Shown one piece after another: positions 8,485 through 16,974 of a DNA stretch of 64,000 bases (positions are counted from its first letter, which is position 1; each line of letters starts with the position of its first letter). The position numbers and the translations under genes were made by a program. Under the pieces are notes generated by a model. The model was not told the DNA's origin. It saw only the letters and a list, made by a program, of their open reading frames with translations, and ran no database searches. The stretch is from Campylobacter showae CSUNSWCD (GTDB lineage: Bacteria > Campylobacterota > Campylobacteria > Campylobacterales > Campylobacteraceae), in contig NZ_AMZQ01000001.1 of NCBI RefSeq assembly GCF_000313615.1, forward strand, positions 248,001 to 312,000, in the 5' to 3' direction.

Positions 8485-9543
8485 ATGAAAATTTTAGTAA
8501 CTGGAACAGCTGGATTTATAGGATTTCACCTTGCAAATGCCCTTGTGGCACGTGGAGATGAGGTCGTTGGATATGACGTGATAAATGACTATTACGACGT
8601 AAATTTAAAGCTTGCTCGCCTAAAAACGGCTGGTTTTGACGTGAGCGAGATAGACTACGGCAAGCTTATCACCTCAAAAACGCATGCAAATTTAAAATTT
8701 ATAAAAGCAGACCTTGCCGATGAAAAGACGATGAAAGAGCTTTTTGCTAAAGAGAAATTTGACGTAGTGGTAAATTTAGCCGCACAAGCCGGCGTTCGCT
8801 ACTCGCTCATAAACCCAAAAGCCTACATCGATAGCAACATTACGGGATTTATGAATATCCTAGAGTGCTGCCGCCACAATGAGATCAAAAACCTAGTCTA
8901 TGCAAGCTCAAGCTCGGTTTACGGCCTAAATGAAAACATGCCATTTTCTACGCACGAAGCGGTCAATCACCCTATAAGCCTCTACGCAGCGACTAAAAAG
9001 AGCAACGAGATGATGGCGCACACGTACTCGCATCTATTTAATGTGCCAACGACTGGACTTCGCTTTTTTACGGTTTATGGACCATGGGGACGCCCTGATA
9101 TGGCGCTATTTTTGTTTGTTGATGCAGCGCTTAAAGATAAAACCATCGACGTTTTCAACTACGGCAAGATGAAGCGCGACTTTACTTATGTGGACGACAT
9201 CGTAAAGGGCATAATTAAATGCATAGATAACCCTGCCAAGCCAAACCCAGCTTGGGACGCAAAGCACCCAGACCCTGCCACTTCAAAAGCGCCATTTAAA
9301 GTCTATAATATCGGCAACAACAGCCCAGTCGAGCTCATGGACTACATCAAGGCAGTTGAGATAAAGATCGGCCGTGAGATCAAGAAAAATTTCCTCCCAC
9401 TTCAAGCAGGCGACGTGCCAGCGACATTTGCAGACGTGAGTGATTTGGTGGCTGACTTTGACTACAAGCCAAATACAAAAGTAAACGACGGCGTGGCTAA
9501 ATTTGTCGAGTGGTATAGCGAGTTTTACGGGGTTAAAATTTGA
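8485..9543 (+). CDS. UDP-glucuronate 4-epimerase-like NAD-dependent epimerase
   Basis: A 352-residue short-chain dehydrogenase/reductase. The NAD-binding motif [12 protein letters not shown] is at the N-terminus; the catalytic serine region SSSSVYG lies near residue 149 and YAATKKSNE near residue 173. The [18 protein letters not shown] segment and the overall wording match UDP-glucuronate epimerases (LspL/Cap1J type), which make UDP-galacturonate for surface glycans. TAAAGGA precedes the ATG. Codon use is more AT-rich than the exonuclease before and the ligase after it, suggesting recombination. Together with ugd at 11627 (UDP-Glc to UDP-GlcA) it could form a two-step supply of UDP-GalA. The next gene starts inside its stop codon. 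Confidence 0.85.
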   Translation: MKILVTGTAGFIGFHLANALVARGDEVVGYDVINDYYDVNLKLARLKTAGFDVSEIDYGKLITSKTHANLKFIKADLADEKTMKELFAKEKFDVVVNLAAQAGVRYSLINPKAYIDSNITGFMNILECCRHNEIKNLVYASSSSVYGLNENMPFSTHEAVNHPISLYAATKKSNEMMAHTYSHLFNVPTTGLRFFTVYGPWGRPDMALFLFVDAALKDKTIDVFNYGKMKRDFTYVDDIVKGIIKCIDNPAKPNPAWDAKHPDPATSKAPFKVYNIGNNSPVELMDYIKAVEIKIGREIKKNFLPLQAGDVPATFADVSDLVADFDYKPNTKVNDGVAKFVEWYSEFYGVKI

Positions 9544-10451
9544 GATTTTTCGCGCTCTTGATCGCCGCCTTTTTAAATTTTGCTTTGGCCGCTCAGAGCG
9601 AAAATCTAAACAATGCAGCAAGCGCAGATACTGCTAAAAAAGATAAATTTGAGCTTTTAAAGCTTAGCGAATACAAAGGTCAAAACGTCAGCGGCTGGCT
9701 AGCCAGCGAGAAGCTAGACGGCGTGCGCGCCTACTGGGACGGGCGAAATTTGCTATCTAGAAACGGCAAAATTCTAGCCGTGCCTGAGGGCTGGAGCACG
9801 TATTTTCCGCCGTTTGCAATTGACGGCGAGCTCTACACCGCGCGGGGCGAATTTGAAAAAATACAATCGATAGTGATGGATAAAACACCAAATGAGGTAG
9901 CGTGGAGCGAGATCAAATTTTATGTTTTTGACGTACCAGAAGCTAGCGGCGGGCTTTTAGAGCGCCTTAGCGAGCTTGAAAAATTTATCTTGCAAAATCC
10001 GCAGGCAGGGCAAAATTTAAATATAATCAAACAAGTAAAAGTAAAAGATAACGCCGAATTTGAGGCGTTTGCGGAGGCTGTCATCGCAAAGGGCGGCGAG
10101 GGTGCCGTCGTGCGCGAGCCAAACGCGCCATACGAGCGAAAACGAAGCAAAAATGCGCTGAAATATAAAAAATTTAAAGACGCCGAGTGCGAAGTAGCGG
10201 CGATAAATGCCGGCACAGGCAAATACACCGGGCTCATGGGCTCAGTGACTTGCAAATCGCTCGGCGCGGCCGGCTCAAACCCAGGCGAGCAAATCCCGTA
10301 CGGAGTCAAATTTAAGGTAGGCTCCGGTTTTAGCGACGAAGAGCGCGCAAACCCGCCTAAAATCGGCTCCGTAATAACATACAAATATCAAAATTTAACC
10401 GCAAAAGGATTGCCTAGGTTTCCGATATTTTTGCGAGTTAGAGAGGATTAA
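9540..10451 (+). CDS. Exported small ATP-dependent DNA ligase
   Basis: A 303-residue protein with the nucleotidyltransferase motif [12 protein letters not shown] (Lys near residue 57 takes AMP), motif IV around [10 protein letters not shown] near 188, motif V LKYKKFKD near 205 and a C-terminal OB-fold with the [11 protein letters not shown] end. This is the minimal two-domain ligase of epsilonproteobacteria. The N-terminus [19 protein letters not shown] is a good signal peptide, so the enzyme is predicted to be periplasmic, where it could act on incoming DNA. The start is TTG 9540, overlapping the epimerase TGA. No ATG occurs before the signal peptide. Confidence 0.85.
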   Translation: MRFFALLIAAFLNFALAAQSENLNNAASADTAKKDKFELLKLSEYKGQNVSGWLASEKLDGVRAYWDGRNLLSRNGKILAVPEGWSTYFPPFAIDGELYTARGEFEKIQSIVMDKTPNEVAWSEIKFYVFDVPEASGGLLERLSELEKFILQNPQAGQNLNIIKQVKVKDNAEFEAFAEAVIAKGGEGAVVREPNAPYERKRSKNALKYKKFKDAECEVAAINAGTGKYTGLMGSVTCKSLGAAGSNPGEQIPYGVKFKVGSGFSDEERANPPKIGSVITYKYQNLTAKGLPRFPIFLRVRED

Positions 10452-10593
10452 ATTTGGCTGTTTCGGTCAAATTTGCCCGCTTGTTTGCTTTGAGAAGGGT
10501 GCTGTAAATTTACGCTAAGCGCGTGATAGGACGGCTAAATTTGGCATGCGAGCTTGGCGACGCCTCATTTTTTTATTTTACCTTTTTATCTTT

Positions 10594-10599
10594 TATGAT
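10594..10599 (+). promoter_or_regulatory. Sigma70 -10 box upstream of galE
   Basis: TATGAT sits 35 bases before the galE start, after a T-rich run (10568-10593). This fits Campylobacter promoters, which rely on the -10 box and periodic T tracts rather than a -35 box. It would drive the coupled operon galE to GT25. Confidence 0.5.
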
Positions 10600-10634
10600 A
10601 AAATCGGAAAATCTAAATTTCAAAAGGTAAATTT

Positions 10635-11618
10635 ATGAAAATTTTAATAACAGGCGGAGCGGGCTACATCGGCTCTCACGTAGTAAAAGCACTTTTAAAG
10701 CAAGGTAAAGATGAGATAACCATCATCGACAATCTCTGCAAGGGCTCACAAAAAGCACTTGAGGCACTTCAAAAGATAGGAAATTTTAAATTTATAAACG
10801 CAAATTTAGAGGATGATTTGAGCCAAATTTTTGCAAATGGCAAATTTGATGCGATCATTCATTTTGCAGCGTTTATCGAGGTCTTTGAGAGTATGAGCGA
10901 GCCGCTAAAATACTATCTAAACAACACTGCAAACGTCGCAAGAGTGCTAAAATACGCAAAAACTTACAATGTAAATAAATTTATATTTAGCTCAACTGCC
11001 GCAGTTTATGGCGAGCCAGACGTGGCGGAGGTTAGCGAAACAACGCCTACAAACCCGATAAATCCATACGGCAGAAGCAAGCTAATGAGCGAGCAGATCA
11101 TCAAAGACTACGCTGCGTCAAATGAAAATTTCAAATTTGCGATACTTCGCTACTTCAACGTCGCAGGCGCAGACGAAGAGGGGCTTATCGGTCAAAACTA
11201 TCCAAACGCCACGCACCTTATCAAAGTAGCCGTGCAAACAGCACTTGGCAAGCGCGAGAGTATGGGTATCTTTGGCGATGACTACGCAACGAAAGATGGC
11301 ACTTGTGTTAGAGACTACATCCACGTTAGCGACCTAGCAGACGCTCATATAAGCGCGCTAGAGTACATCAGCCAAAACGGCAGCGAAACCTTTAACGTGG
11401 GATACGGCAGAGGATTTAGCGTAAAAGAGGTGATAGAAACCGCAAAAGAGGTAAGTGGAGTAAATTTCAAGGTGCTAAATGCGCCAAGAAGGGACGGCGA
11501 CCCAGCTATCCTTATCTCAAACGCAAACAAACTGCGCTCGCTAACAAGCTGGAAGCCAAAAAGAGACGATCTAGCGCTCATCATAAAAACCGCCCTTGAG
11601 TGGGAAAAGAGAATTTAA
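10635..11618 (+). CDS. galE: UDP-GlcNAc/UDP-Glc 4-epimerase (Gne/GalE)
   Basis: A 327-residue SDR epimerase: GGAGYIGSHV at the N-terminus, SSTAAVYGEP near residue 121, YGRSK (catalytic Tyr-Lys pair) near residue 146 and RYFNVAGAD near 175. The sequence runs very close to Campylobacter Gne, including AFIEVFESMSEPLKYY. In C. jejuni that enzyme supplies UDP-GalNAc and UDP-Gal for N-glycan, LOS and capsule and heads the pgl locus. Here it heads the operon running to 16881, just before pglH. AAAAGG lies 8 bases before the ATG. Codon use is AT-richer than in the pgl genes downstream. Confidence 0.93.
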   Translation: MKILITGGAGYIGSHVVKALLKQGKDEITIIDNLCKGSQKALEALQKIGNFKFINANLEDDLSQIFANGKFDAIIHFAAFIEVFESMSEPLKYYLNNTANVARVLKYAKTYNVNKFIFSSTAAVYGEPDVAEVSETTPTNPINPYGRSKLMSEQIIKDYAASNENFKFAILRYFNVAGADEEGLIGQNYPNATHLIKVAVQTALGKRESMGIFGDDYATKDGTCVRDYIHVSDLADAHISALEYISQNGSETFNVGYGRGFSVKEVIETAKEVSGVNFKVLNAPRRDGDPAILISNANKLRSLTSWKPKRDDLALIIKTALEWEKRI

Positions 11619-11626
11619 GGGGAAAC

Positions 11627-12949
11627 ATGAAAATAGCAGTAATTGGAACTGGATATGTTGGGCTAGTAGGTGGTGTGTGTTTTGCTAAGATGGGCAATAG
11701 CGTCATCTGCGTCGATGTCGATAGCAAAAAGATCGAGGCGCTAAAAAACGGCGTCTTGCCTATATATGAGCCAGGACTTGCTGATATCGTGAGTGAGTGC
11801 TACAAAAATGGCTCGCTTAAATTTAGCACGCAGATAACTGAGGCGCTAGAGCACGCAGATGTGCTATTTATCGCAGTTGGCACGCCTATGGGCGCTGATG
11901 GACAGGCGGACTTAAAATATGTCCTATCAGTTGCAAAATCTATCGGAGAAAATTTAAGTAAACCACTAATAGTTGTCGATAAATCAACCGTTCCAGTTGG
12001 CACTGGAGCTAAGGTGCATGAGGTGATCGAGGCTGAGCTTAAAAAGAGAAATGTAGAGGTTAAATTTGAAGTAGTCTCAAACCCAGAATTTTTAAAAGAG
12101 GGTGCGGCGGTTGAGGACTTTTTAAAGCCAGACCGCGTAGTTATCGGAGCTAGTAGCGAATGGGGCTTTAGCGTGATGAGAGAGCTTTATGAGCCATTTA
12201 TGAAAAATCACGACAGGCTTATCTGCATGGACGTAAAGTCAGCCGAGATGACAAAATACGCTGCAAATTCGATGCTAGCAACCAAAATAAGCTTTATAAA
12301 CGAGATAGCAAATATCTGCGAGCGTGTGGGAGCTGATGTAAATTTAGTAAGAAAAGGTATCGGTAGTGACTCAAGGATCGGATATAGCTTTATCTATCCA
12401 GGCTGCGGATATGGCGGCAGCTGCTTTCCAAAGGATGTCGAGGCGCTCATCTATACAGCTAGACAAAATGGCTTTGAGCCAGAGCTTTTAAATGCGGTCG
12501 AGTCAAGAAATAAGGCTCAAAAAAGAGTGCTATTTGAGAAAATTTATAACTTCTTTGGTGGCGATTTGAAGGGCAAGACGATCGCACTTTGGGGTCTTGC
12601 GTTTAAGCCAAATACCGATGATATGAGAGAGGCTAGCTCGCTAACTTTGATAAAGCTTTTAGACGAGGCTGGCGCAAAAGTGGTGGCTTATGATCCAAAA
12701 GCAAGCGAAGAAGCTAAAAAATATATGCCAAATTTAGATGTGAAATATGCTAAAAATAAATATGACGCTCTTGATAACGCCGATGCTTTGGTGCTTGTGA
12801 CAGAGTGGAGTGAGTTTAGATCGCCTGATTTTATGGAGATCAAAGAGAGGCTAAAAAATGCCGTCATTTTTGATGGACGCAACCAGTATAATGCTAAGTC
12901 TTTAGCCGAGCATGGCTTTAAATACTTCCAAATAGGCGTCAAAGCGTGA
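11627..12949 (+). CDS. ugd: UDP-glucose 6-dehydrogenase
   Basis: A 440-residue NAD-dependent dehydrogenase: GTGYVGLVGGVCFA at the N-terminus, DKSTVPVGTG near 117, NPEFLKEGAAVEDFLKPDR near 150, and the catalytic Cys in GCGYGGSCFPKD near 258. The C-terminal domain contains LAFKPNTDDMREASS. It oxidises UDP-glucose to UDP-glucuronate in the cytoplasm. ATG 11627 is preceded by AAGGGGAAAC, 8 bases after the galE stop. A longer frame from GTG 11600 would lie within galE and lacks a binding site. It overlaps the ecotin-like gene by 4 bases. Confidence 0.93.
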   Translation: MKIAVIGTGYVGLVGGVCFAKMGNSVICVDVDSKKIEALKNGVLPIYEPGLADIVSECYKNGSLKFSTQITEALEHADVLFIAVGTPMGADGQADLKYVLSVAKSIGENLSKPLIVVDKSTVPVGTGAKVHEVIEAELKKRNVEVKFEVVSNPEFLKEGAAVEDFLKPDRVVIGASSEWGFSVMRELYEPFMKNHDRLICMDVKSAEMTKYAANSMLATKISFINEIANICERVGADVNLVRKGIGSDSRIGYSFIYPGCGYGGSCFPKDVEALIYTARQNGFEPELLNAVESRNKAQKRVLFEKIYNFFGGDLKGKTIALWGLAFKPNTDDMREASSLTLIKLLDEAGAKVVAYDPKASEEAKKYMPNLDVKYAKNKYDALDNADALVLVTEWSEFRSPDFMEIKERLKNAVIFDGRNQYNAKSLAEHGFKYFQIGVKA

Positions 12950-13386
12950 AGCAAATTTTATCTCTCATAGTTTTTTTGCTACCTGTTATGCTTTTAGCTA
13001 GTGAAGCTTCAGACAAAAGCGAAGCAAAGACGCAAGAGCAGGTTTTTGAGCTGCCTATCTCAAAGATGCCACATGATTATTTTAAATATGAAGTTGCATT
13101 TTTTAAAGAGGTGCAAACGGATTGCGAATTTGCTATGCTAGAGGGCGGACGTTTAGATAAAAAAGAGGATAAAAGCGGGATTTATTATGAATTTAGCGCA
13201 GATGATGAGCCACTTAAGCCTTGCAACGGCAAAAAGAAAAAGAGGCAGGTTTATTATGAGTTTAAGCAAATTTTACCCGGCATTAGCCCCATAAGGATCG
13301 TAACTCCACAGGGCGTGCAGGCTGAGATAAGAGTTTTTGAGCTCTCAAAGACATTAGAATCAAAAAAAGAAAGGAAAAATAGATGA
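12946..13386 (+). CDS. eco: Ecotin-family serine protease inhibitor (exported)
   Basis: A 146-residue protein with signal peptide [18 protein letters not shown] and a mature part that follows E. coli ecotin throughout: TDCEF...EGGRLDKK aligns with the VDCNLHRLGGKLENK strand, [11 protein letters not shown] with ACPDGKKEKKFV, and [19 protein letters not shown] with LPIVVYTPDNVDVKYRVWK. The two Cys that form the ecotin disulfide (Cys50 and Cys87) are both kept. The reactive loop is about three residues shorter, and Leu-Lys replaces Met84-Met85, so P1 would be Leu. Ecotins inhibit trypsin-, chymotrypsin- and elastase-like proteases in the periplasm. It starts at GTG 12946 inside the ugd stop and overlaps the next dehydrogenase as ATGA, so it is coupled on both sides. 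The family call is from memory of ecotin and should be confirmed with a profile search. Confidence 0.82.
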   Translation: MKQILSLIVFLLPVMLLASEASDKSEAKTQEQVFELPISKMPHDYFKYEVAFFKEVQTDCEFAMLEGGRLDKKEDKSGIYYEFSADDEPLKPCNGKKKKRQVYYEFKQILPGISPIRIVTPQGVQAEIRVFELSKTLESKKERKNR

Positions 13387-14615
13387 AAATAGCAGTAGTA
13401 GGACTAGGATATGTGGGACTTCCATTAGCAGCAGCTTTTAGCGAGAAGTACGAAGTAGTCGGCTTTGACGTAAATGCAAAACGTATAGAAGAGCTTAAAA
13501 GTGGCTATGATAGAACGCTTGAGCTTAGCAACGAGCAGATGAAAAAAGCTATCGATAATGGCATGAAATTTAGCCTAAATTTAGATGAGATCAGAAGTTG
13601 CAACTTCTTCATCGTAACCGTTCCAACTCCGATAGATAAGAACAAACGCCCTGATCTAACCCCAGTGGTAAAAGCGACTCAGAGCGTGGCAAAAGTGCTT
13701 AAAAAAGGTGACATCGTTGTCTATGAGAGCACTGTTTATCCAGGCGTTACAGAAGAAATTTGTGTGCCACTTCTTGAAGAGAGCGGGCTTAAATTTAATA
13801 AAGACTTCTTCTGTGGCTACTCTCCAGAGCGCATAAATCCAGGGGATAAAGAGCACACTGTTACAAAGATCAAAAAGATCACCAGCGGCTCGACGCCCGA
13901 GGTAGCCGAAAAGGTCGATGAGGTCTACCGCTCGATCATCACAGCCGGCACGCACAAAGCGCCTACTATCAAGGTCGCCGAGGCTGCCAAAGTCATCGAA
14001 AACACGCAGCGCGATATAAATATCGCTTTTATGAACGAGCTTGCGATGATATTTAACAAGATGAACATCGACACAAACGCCGTTTTGCAGGCGGCGGGTA
14101 CGAAGTGGAATTTCTTAAATTTCCGTCCTGGACTAGTAGGCGGCCACTGCATCGGCGTAGATCCGTACTATCTCACGCATAAGGCGCAGGAGCTTGGCTT
14201 TCATCCCGAGATGATCCTAGCAGGTCGCCGCATCAATGATAATATGGGCAAATACGCCGCCGATCAAGTCGTAAAACTGATGATAAAAAGGGGCGTTTTG
14301 ATAAATTCGGCTCGCGTTTTGGTGCTTGGCCTTACGTTTAAGGAAAACTGCCCGGATATCCGCAACTCGCGCGTGATAGACGTGATCGAGGAGCTTAGGG
14401 ATTTTGGTTGTAGCGTGGACGTATACGATCCGTGGGCGGACGAAGCCGAGGTGAAGCGCGAATACGGTATCACGCCTCTAAAAAGCTTTGACGAGGCGGA
14501 CTACGACTGCGTCGTGATCGCCGTCGCACACGATAAATTTAAAGGGTTAAAATTTAGCAAAGCGCTCGTTTACGATATCAAAAACGTTTACGAAAACGCC
14601 GACGCAAGGCTGTAA
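13383..14615 (+). CDS. UDP-N-acetylhexosamine dehydrogenase (WbpO/TviB type)
   Basis: A 410-residue nucleotide-sugar dehydrogenase: [29 protein letters not shown] near residue 115, [12 protein letters not shown] near 148, and the catalytic Cys in [15 protein letters not shown] near 256. The PERINPGD wording distinguishes the UDP-GlcNAc/GalNAc dehydrogenase branch (WbpO, TviB, Vi-type) from Ugd. It would make a UDP-HexNAc uronate for a surface or N-linked glycan. Composition changes sharply inside the gene near 13880: by hand count, 1 of 8 Ala codons before and 18 of 24 after end in G or C. The gene therefore looks like a recombinant. Its stop TAA overlaps the flippase ATG. Confidence 0.88.
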   Translation: MKIAVVGLGYVGLPLAAAFSEKYEVVGFDVNAKRIEELKSGYDRTLELSNEQMKKAIDNGMKFSLNLDEIRSCNFFIVTVPTPIDKNKRPDLTPVVKATQSVAKVLKKGDIVVYESTVYPGVTEEICVPLLEESGLKFNKDFFCGYSPERINPGDKEHTVTKIKKITSGSTPEVAEKVDEVYRSIITAGTHKAPTIKVAEAAKVIENTQRDINIAFMNELAMIFNKMNIDTNAVLQAAGTKWNFLNFRPGLVGGHCIGVDPYYLTHKAQELGFHPEMILAGRRINDNMGKYAADQVVKLMIKRGVLINSARVLVLGLTFKENCPDIRNSRVIDVIEELRDFGCSVDVYDPWADEAEVKREYGITPLKSFDEADYDCVVIAVAHDKFKGLKFSKALVYDIKNVYENADARL

Positions 14616-16129
14616 TGCTCGTAAATTTGATCAGCTCCATCGTCGTTTTTATCGTCTCGATGGGGATAAATTTTTTCCTCACGCCCTACATCCTAAAAAG
14701 CCTGGGCAACGAAGCCTACGGCTTTGTCGGGCTGTCTAACGCTATCGTGGCCTATGCTTTAGTCGTAACCGCGGCGATAAACTCGGTTAGCGGCCGCTTC
14801 GTCGCATACGAGTGGCATAGAGACGATACCCGCGCGGCAAACGCCTACTACTCGTCGGTTCTGGTCGTAAATATCTTTTTTTGCGTTCTTATTTTGCTGG
14901 GCGCGGGCGTTTTTATCTTAAATTTACAAAGCGTGCTAAACGTGAGCGGCGCGCTGCTGGGCGACGTGCGGCTTACTTTTGCGTTTTATTTTATAAATTT
15001 TTGCGTCGGGCTTTTTAACGGCGTCATCAGCGTCTCGATGTTTATCAAAAACAAGCTCTACATCATCTCCGTTCGCAACGCCGCGTCTAGCGCTATTTTG
15101 GCCGCTCTCATCGTCGCGCTTTTTTATTTTTTCAGACCGATGATCGCCTATATCGCGATCTCCGCTCTAGTCGCGTCGCTCTTTGTGTTTTTTACGAGCG
15201 TTTGGGTTTCGCGCCGTATCACGCCCGAGCTTAAATTTAACCCGCGCGAATTTGACTTTGCGCGGATAAAAGAGCTACTAAAATCAGGCGTCTATAATAG
15301 CTTTAACGCCCTAAACCGCGTGCTTATGAGCGGTATGGATCTGTTTATCTGCAACATATTTTTAAGCGCTAACGCGACGGGAATTTTAGCCGTTTCAAAG
15401 GCGGCTCCGATCATTTTGGAGAGCTTTGTGGCACAACTTAGTGCGATATTTGCGCCAAAATTCGTCGAGCACTACTCTAAATCAAATTTGATCGCGCTTG
15501 TTGCGGAAGCTAAATTTTCGATGCGAGTTACGGCGTTTGTTGTGAGCGTGCCGGCGGCTATTTTCGTGGCTTTTGGGTGCGAATTTTACATGCTTTGGCT
15601 GCCGTTTAAAAGCGCGGACGAGATAAATCTAATCTATAATCTATCGATGATAACTCTAGTGCCGATTATATTTATCAGCTACGTTTTTTCGCTTTTTAAT
15701 CTCGACAGCGCGACCAATAAACTAAAACGCCCTGCGATAGCAAACACCATTTTGGGTGCTGGCACGATTTTGGCGCAGATTGCCGTGCTTAAATTTACGG
15801 ACTACGGCATTTACGGTATGGCGATTGTCGGCGCCGCACTTTATTCGGTGCGTATTTTGGGGTTTGACCTTATAAACGCTGCGTTAAATTTGAGCTTGCC
15901 GCTTACGACTTTTTACGGCGTTTATTTTAAAAATTTAGCCGTTTTCGCAGCAGTTTGCGGGCTGTTTTTTTGGCTGCGAAATTTCGTGCAGATTTCAAGC
16001 TGGAGCGAATTTGCCGCGTATTCGGCGGTTTTGCTTGTGCTCGGATACGCCGCGAGCTTGTTTTTGATATTTGACAAAATAGAGCAGCTAATCGTGACAA
16101 ATAAAATCAAATCGAAGTTTAAAAGATGA
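14615..16129 (+). CDS. Wzx-type polysaccharide flippase (MOP superfamily)
   Basis: A 504-residue protein with about 14 hydrophobic helices and the N-terminal FFLTPYILKSLGNEAYGFVGLSNAI segment typical of Wzx/O-antigen flippases (MATE/MOP fold). It would move undecaprenyl-linked oligosaccharide across the inner membrane. It is coupled to the UDP-HexNAc dehydrogenase (TAATG) and to the GT25 gene (ATGA), directly before pglH. C. jejuni has the ABC transporter PglK at this place; no ATP-binding-cassette gene is seen anywhere in the window. It may therefore serve the N-glycan pathway or a separate glycan assembled by the same operon. Confidence 0.85.
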   Translation: MLVNLISSIVVFIVSMGINFFLTPYILKSLGNEAYGFVGLSNAIVAYALVVTAAINSVSGRFVAYEWHRDDTRAANAYYSSVLVVNIFFCVLILLGAGVFILNLQSVLNVSGALLGDVRLTFAFYFINFCVGLFNGVISVSMFIKNKLYIISVRNAASSAILAALIVALFYFFRPMIAYIAISALVASLFVFFTSVWVSRRITPELKFNPREFDFARIKELLKSGVYNSFNALNRVLMSGMDLFICNIFLSANATGILAVSKAAPIILESFVAQLSAIFAPKFVEHYSKSNLIALVAEAKFSMRVTAFVVSVPAAIFVAFGCEFYMLWLPFKSADEINLIYNLSMITLVPIIFISYVFSLFNLDSATNKLKRPAIANTILGAGTILAQIAVLKFTDYGIYGMAIVGAALYSVRILGFDLINAALNLSLPLTTFYGVYFKNLAVFAAVCGLFFWLRNFVQISSWSEFAAYSAVLLVLGYAASLFLIFDKIEQLIVTNKIKSKFKR

Positions 16130-16881
16130 AAAATTTAGTATTCGTTATTTCGTTAAAAGGCGACGAGGCGCGCCGTGAAAAGTTAAAAGAGCGGTTTAAA
16201 AACTACGGCGAATTTAAGCTCGTCGAGGCGACCGACGGCAGGGCTATGAGCGCAAAGGAGTACTACGGATATGCGCTAGCTAGCCTCGAGGCTTACGGCA
16301 GGCTGTTAAGCCCGTCCGAGGTCGGCTGCTCGCTATCTCACGTGCGCGCTTACGAGGAGTTTTTAAAAAGCGACGCCAAATTTGCGCTCATTTTAGAAGA
16401 CGACGTTATCGGAGACGAGGACGGCGTGAAAAAGGCGTTTGAAACGGCTACCAAGATGGACGAGGGTTCGGCTCTCATCTGCGGCGCGCAGGACGGGTTA
16501 GATGGGCGATTTAGCGCATTTGGTAAAAAACTAGAGGAGGATTTTTGGCTAGTCTCAAAGCGCTCTTACGGCACGATTTACCGAGCGGCCGCTTACGTGC
16601 TTGATAGGCGCGCGGCGGAAACGGTTTTGCAAACGCACAAAAAGGCGCTTTGCGTGGCTGATTTTTGGCGGATTTTGCTTTTGCAAAATGGCTTAAAGAT
16701 GTATTTTAGCGATATTTTTGCGCATCCAACCGATCTAACAGACTCAAATATCCAAGCCGAGCGAGTGCAAAGAGCGCAGGTAAAAGTCTCCCCGCTAGCT
16801 CGCCTAAACAGCTTAAAATATGTCGCCGCAACGCGCTTTGAAGCGGCAATTTTAGGCTATGAGCGGATATTTAAAAGATAG
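16126..16881 (+). CDS. Glycosyltransferase family 25 (LOS biosynthesis type)
   Basis: A 251-residue protein with the GT25 signature VFVISLKGDEARREKLKERF at the N-terminus, GCSLSHVRAYEEFL near residue 66 and the LILEDDV metal/donor motif near residue 87. Family members are LOS beta-galactosyl or related transferases. ATG 16126 overlaps the flippase stop. It ends the operon that begins with galE; 93 bases then separate it from pglH. Donor and acceptor are unknown. It may decorate the same glycan that the flippase exports. Confidence 0.85.
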   Translation: MKNLVFVISLKGDEARREKLKERFKNYGEFKLVEATDGRAMSAKEYYGYALASLEAYGRLLSPSEVGCSLSHVRAYEEFLKSDAKFALILEDDVIGDEDGVKKAFETATKMDEGSALICGAQDGLDGRFSAFGKKLEEDFWLVSKRSYGTIYRAAAYVLDRRAAETVLQTHKKALCVADFWRILLLQNGLKMYFSDIFAHPTDLTDSNIQAERVQRAQVKVSPLARLNSLKYVAATRFEAAILGYERIFKR

Positions 16882-16974
16882 GAAACTAAGCGATTATAAA
16901 GCTCAAAATTTATAAAATCAATAATTTTGAAGATTTATTAAATTTTCACGCACCGATTAAAATTTGGAGAGAGA

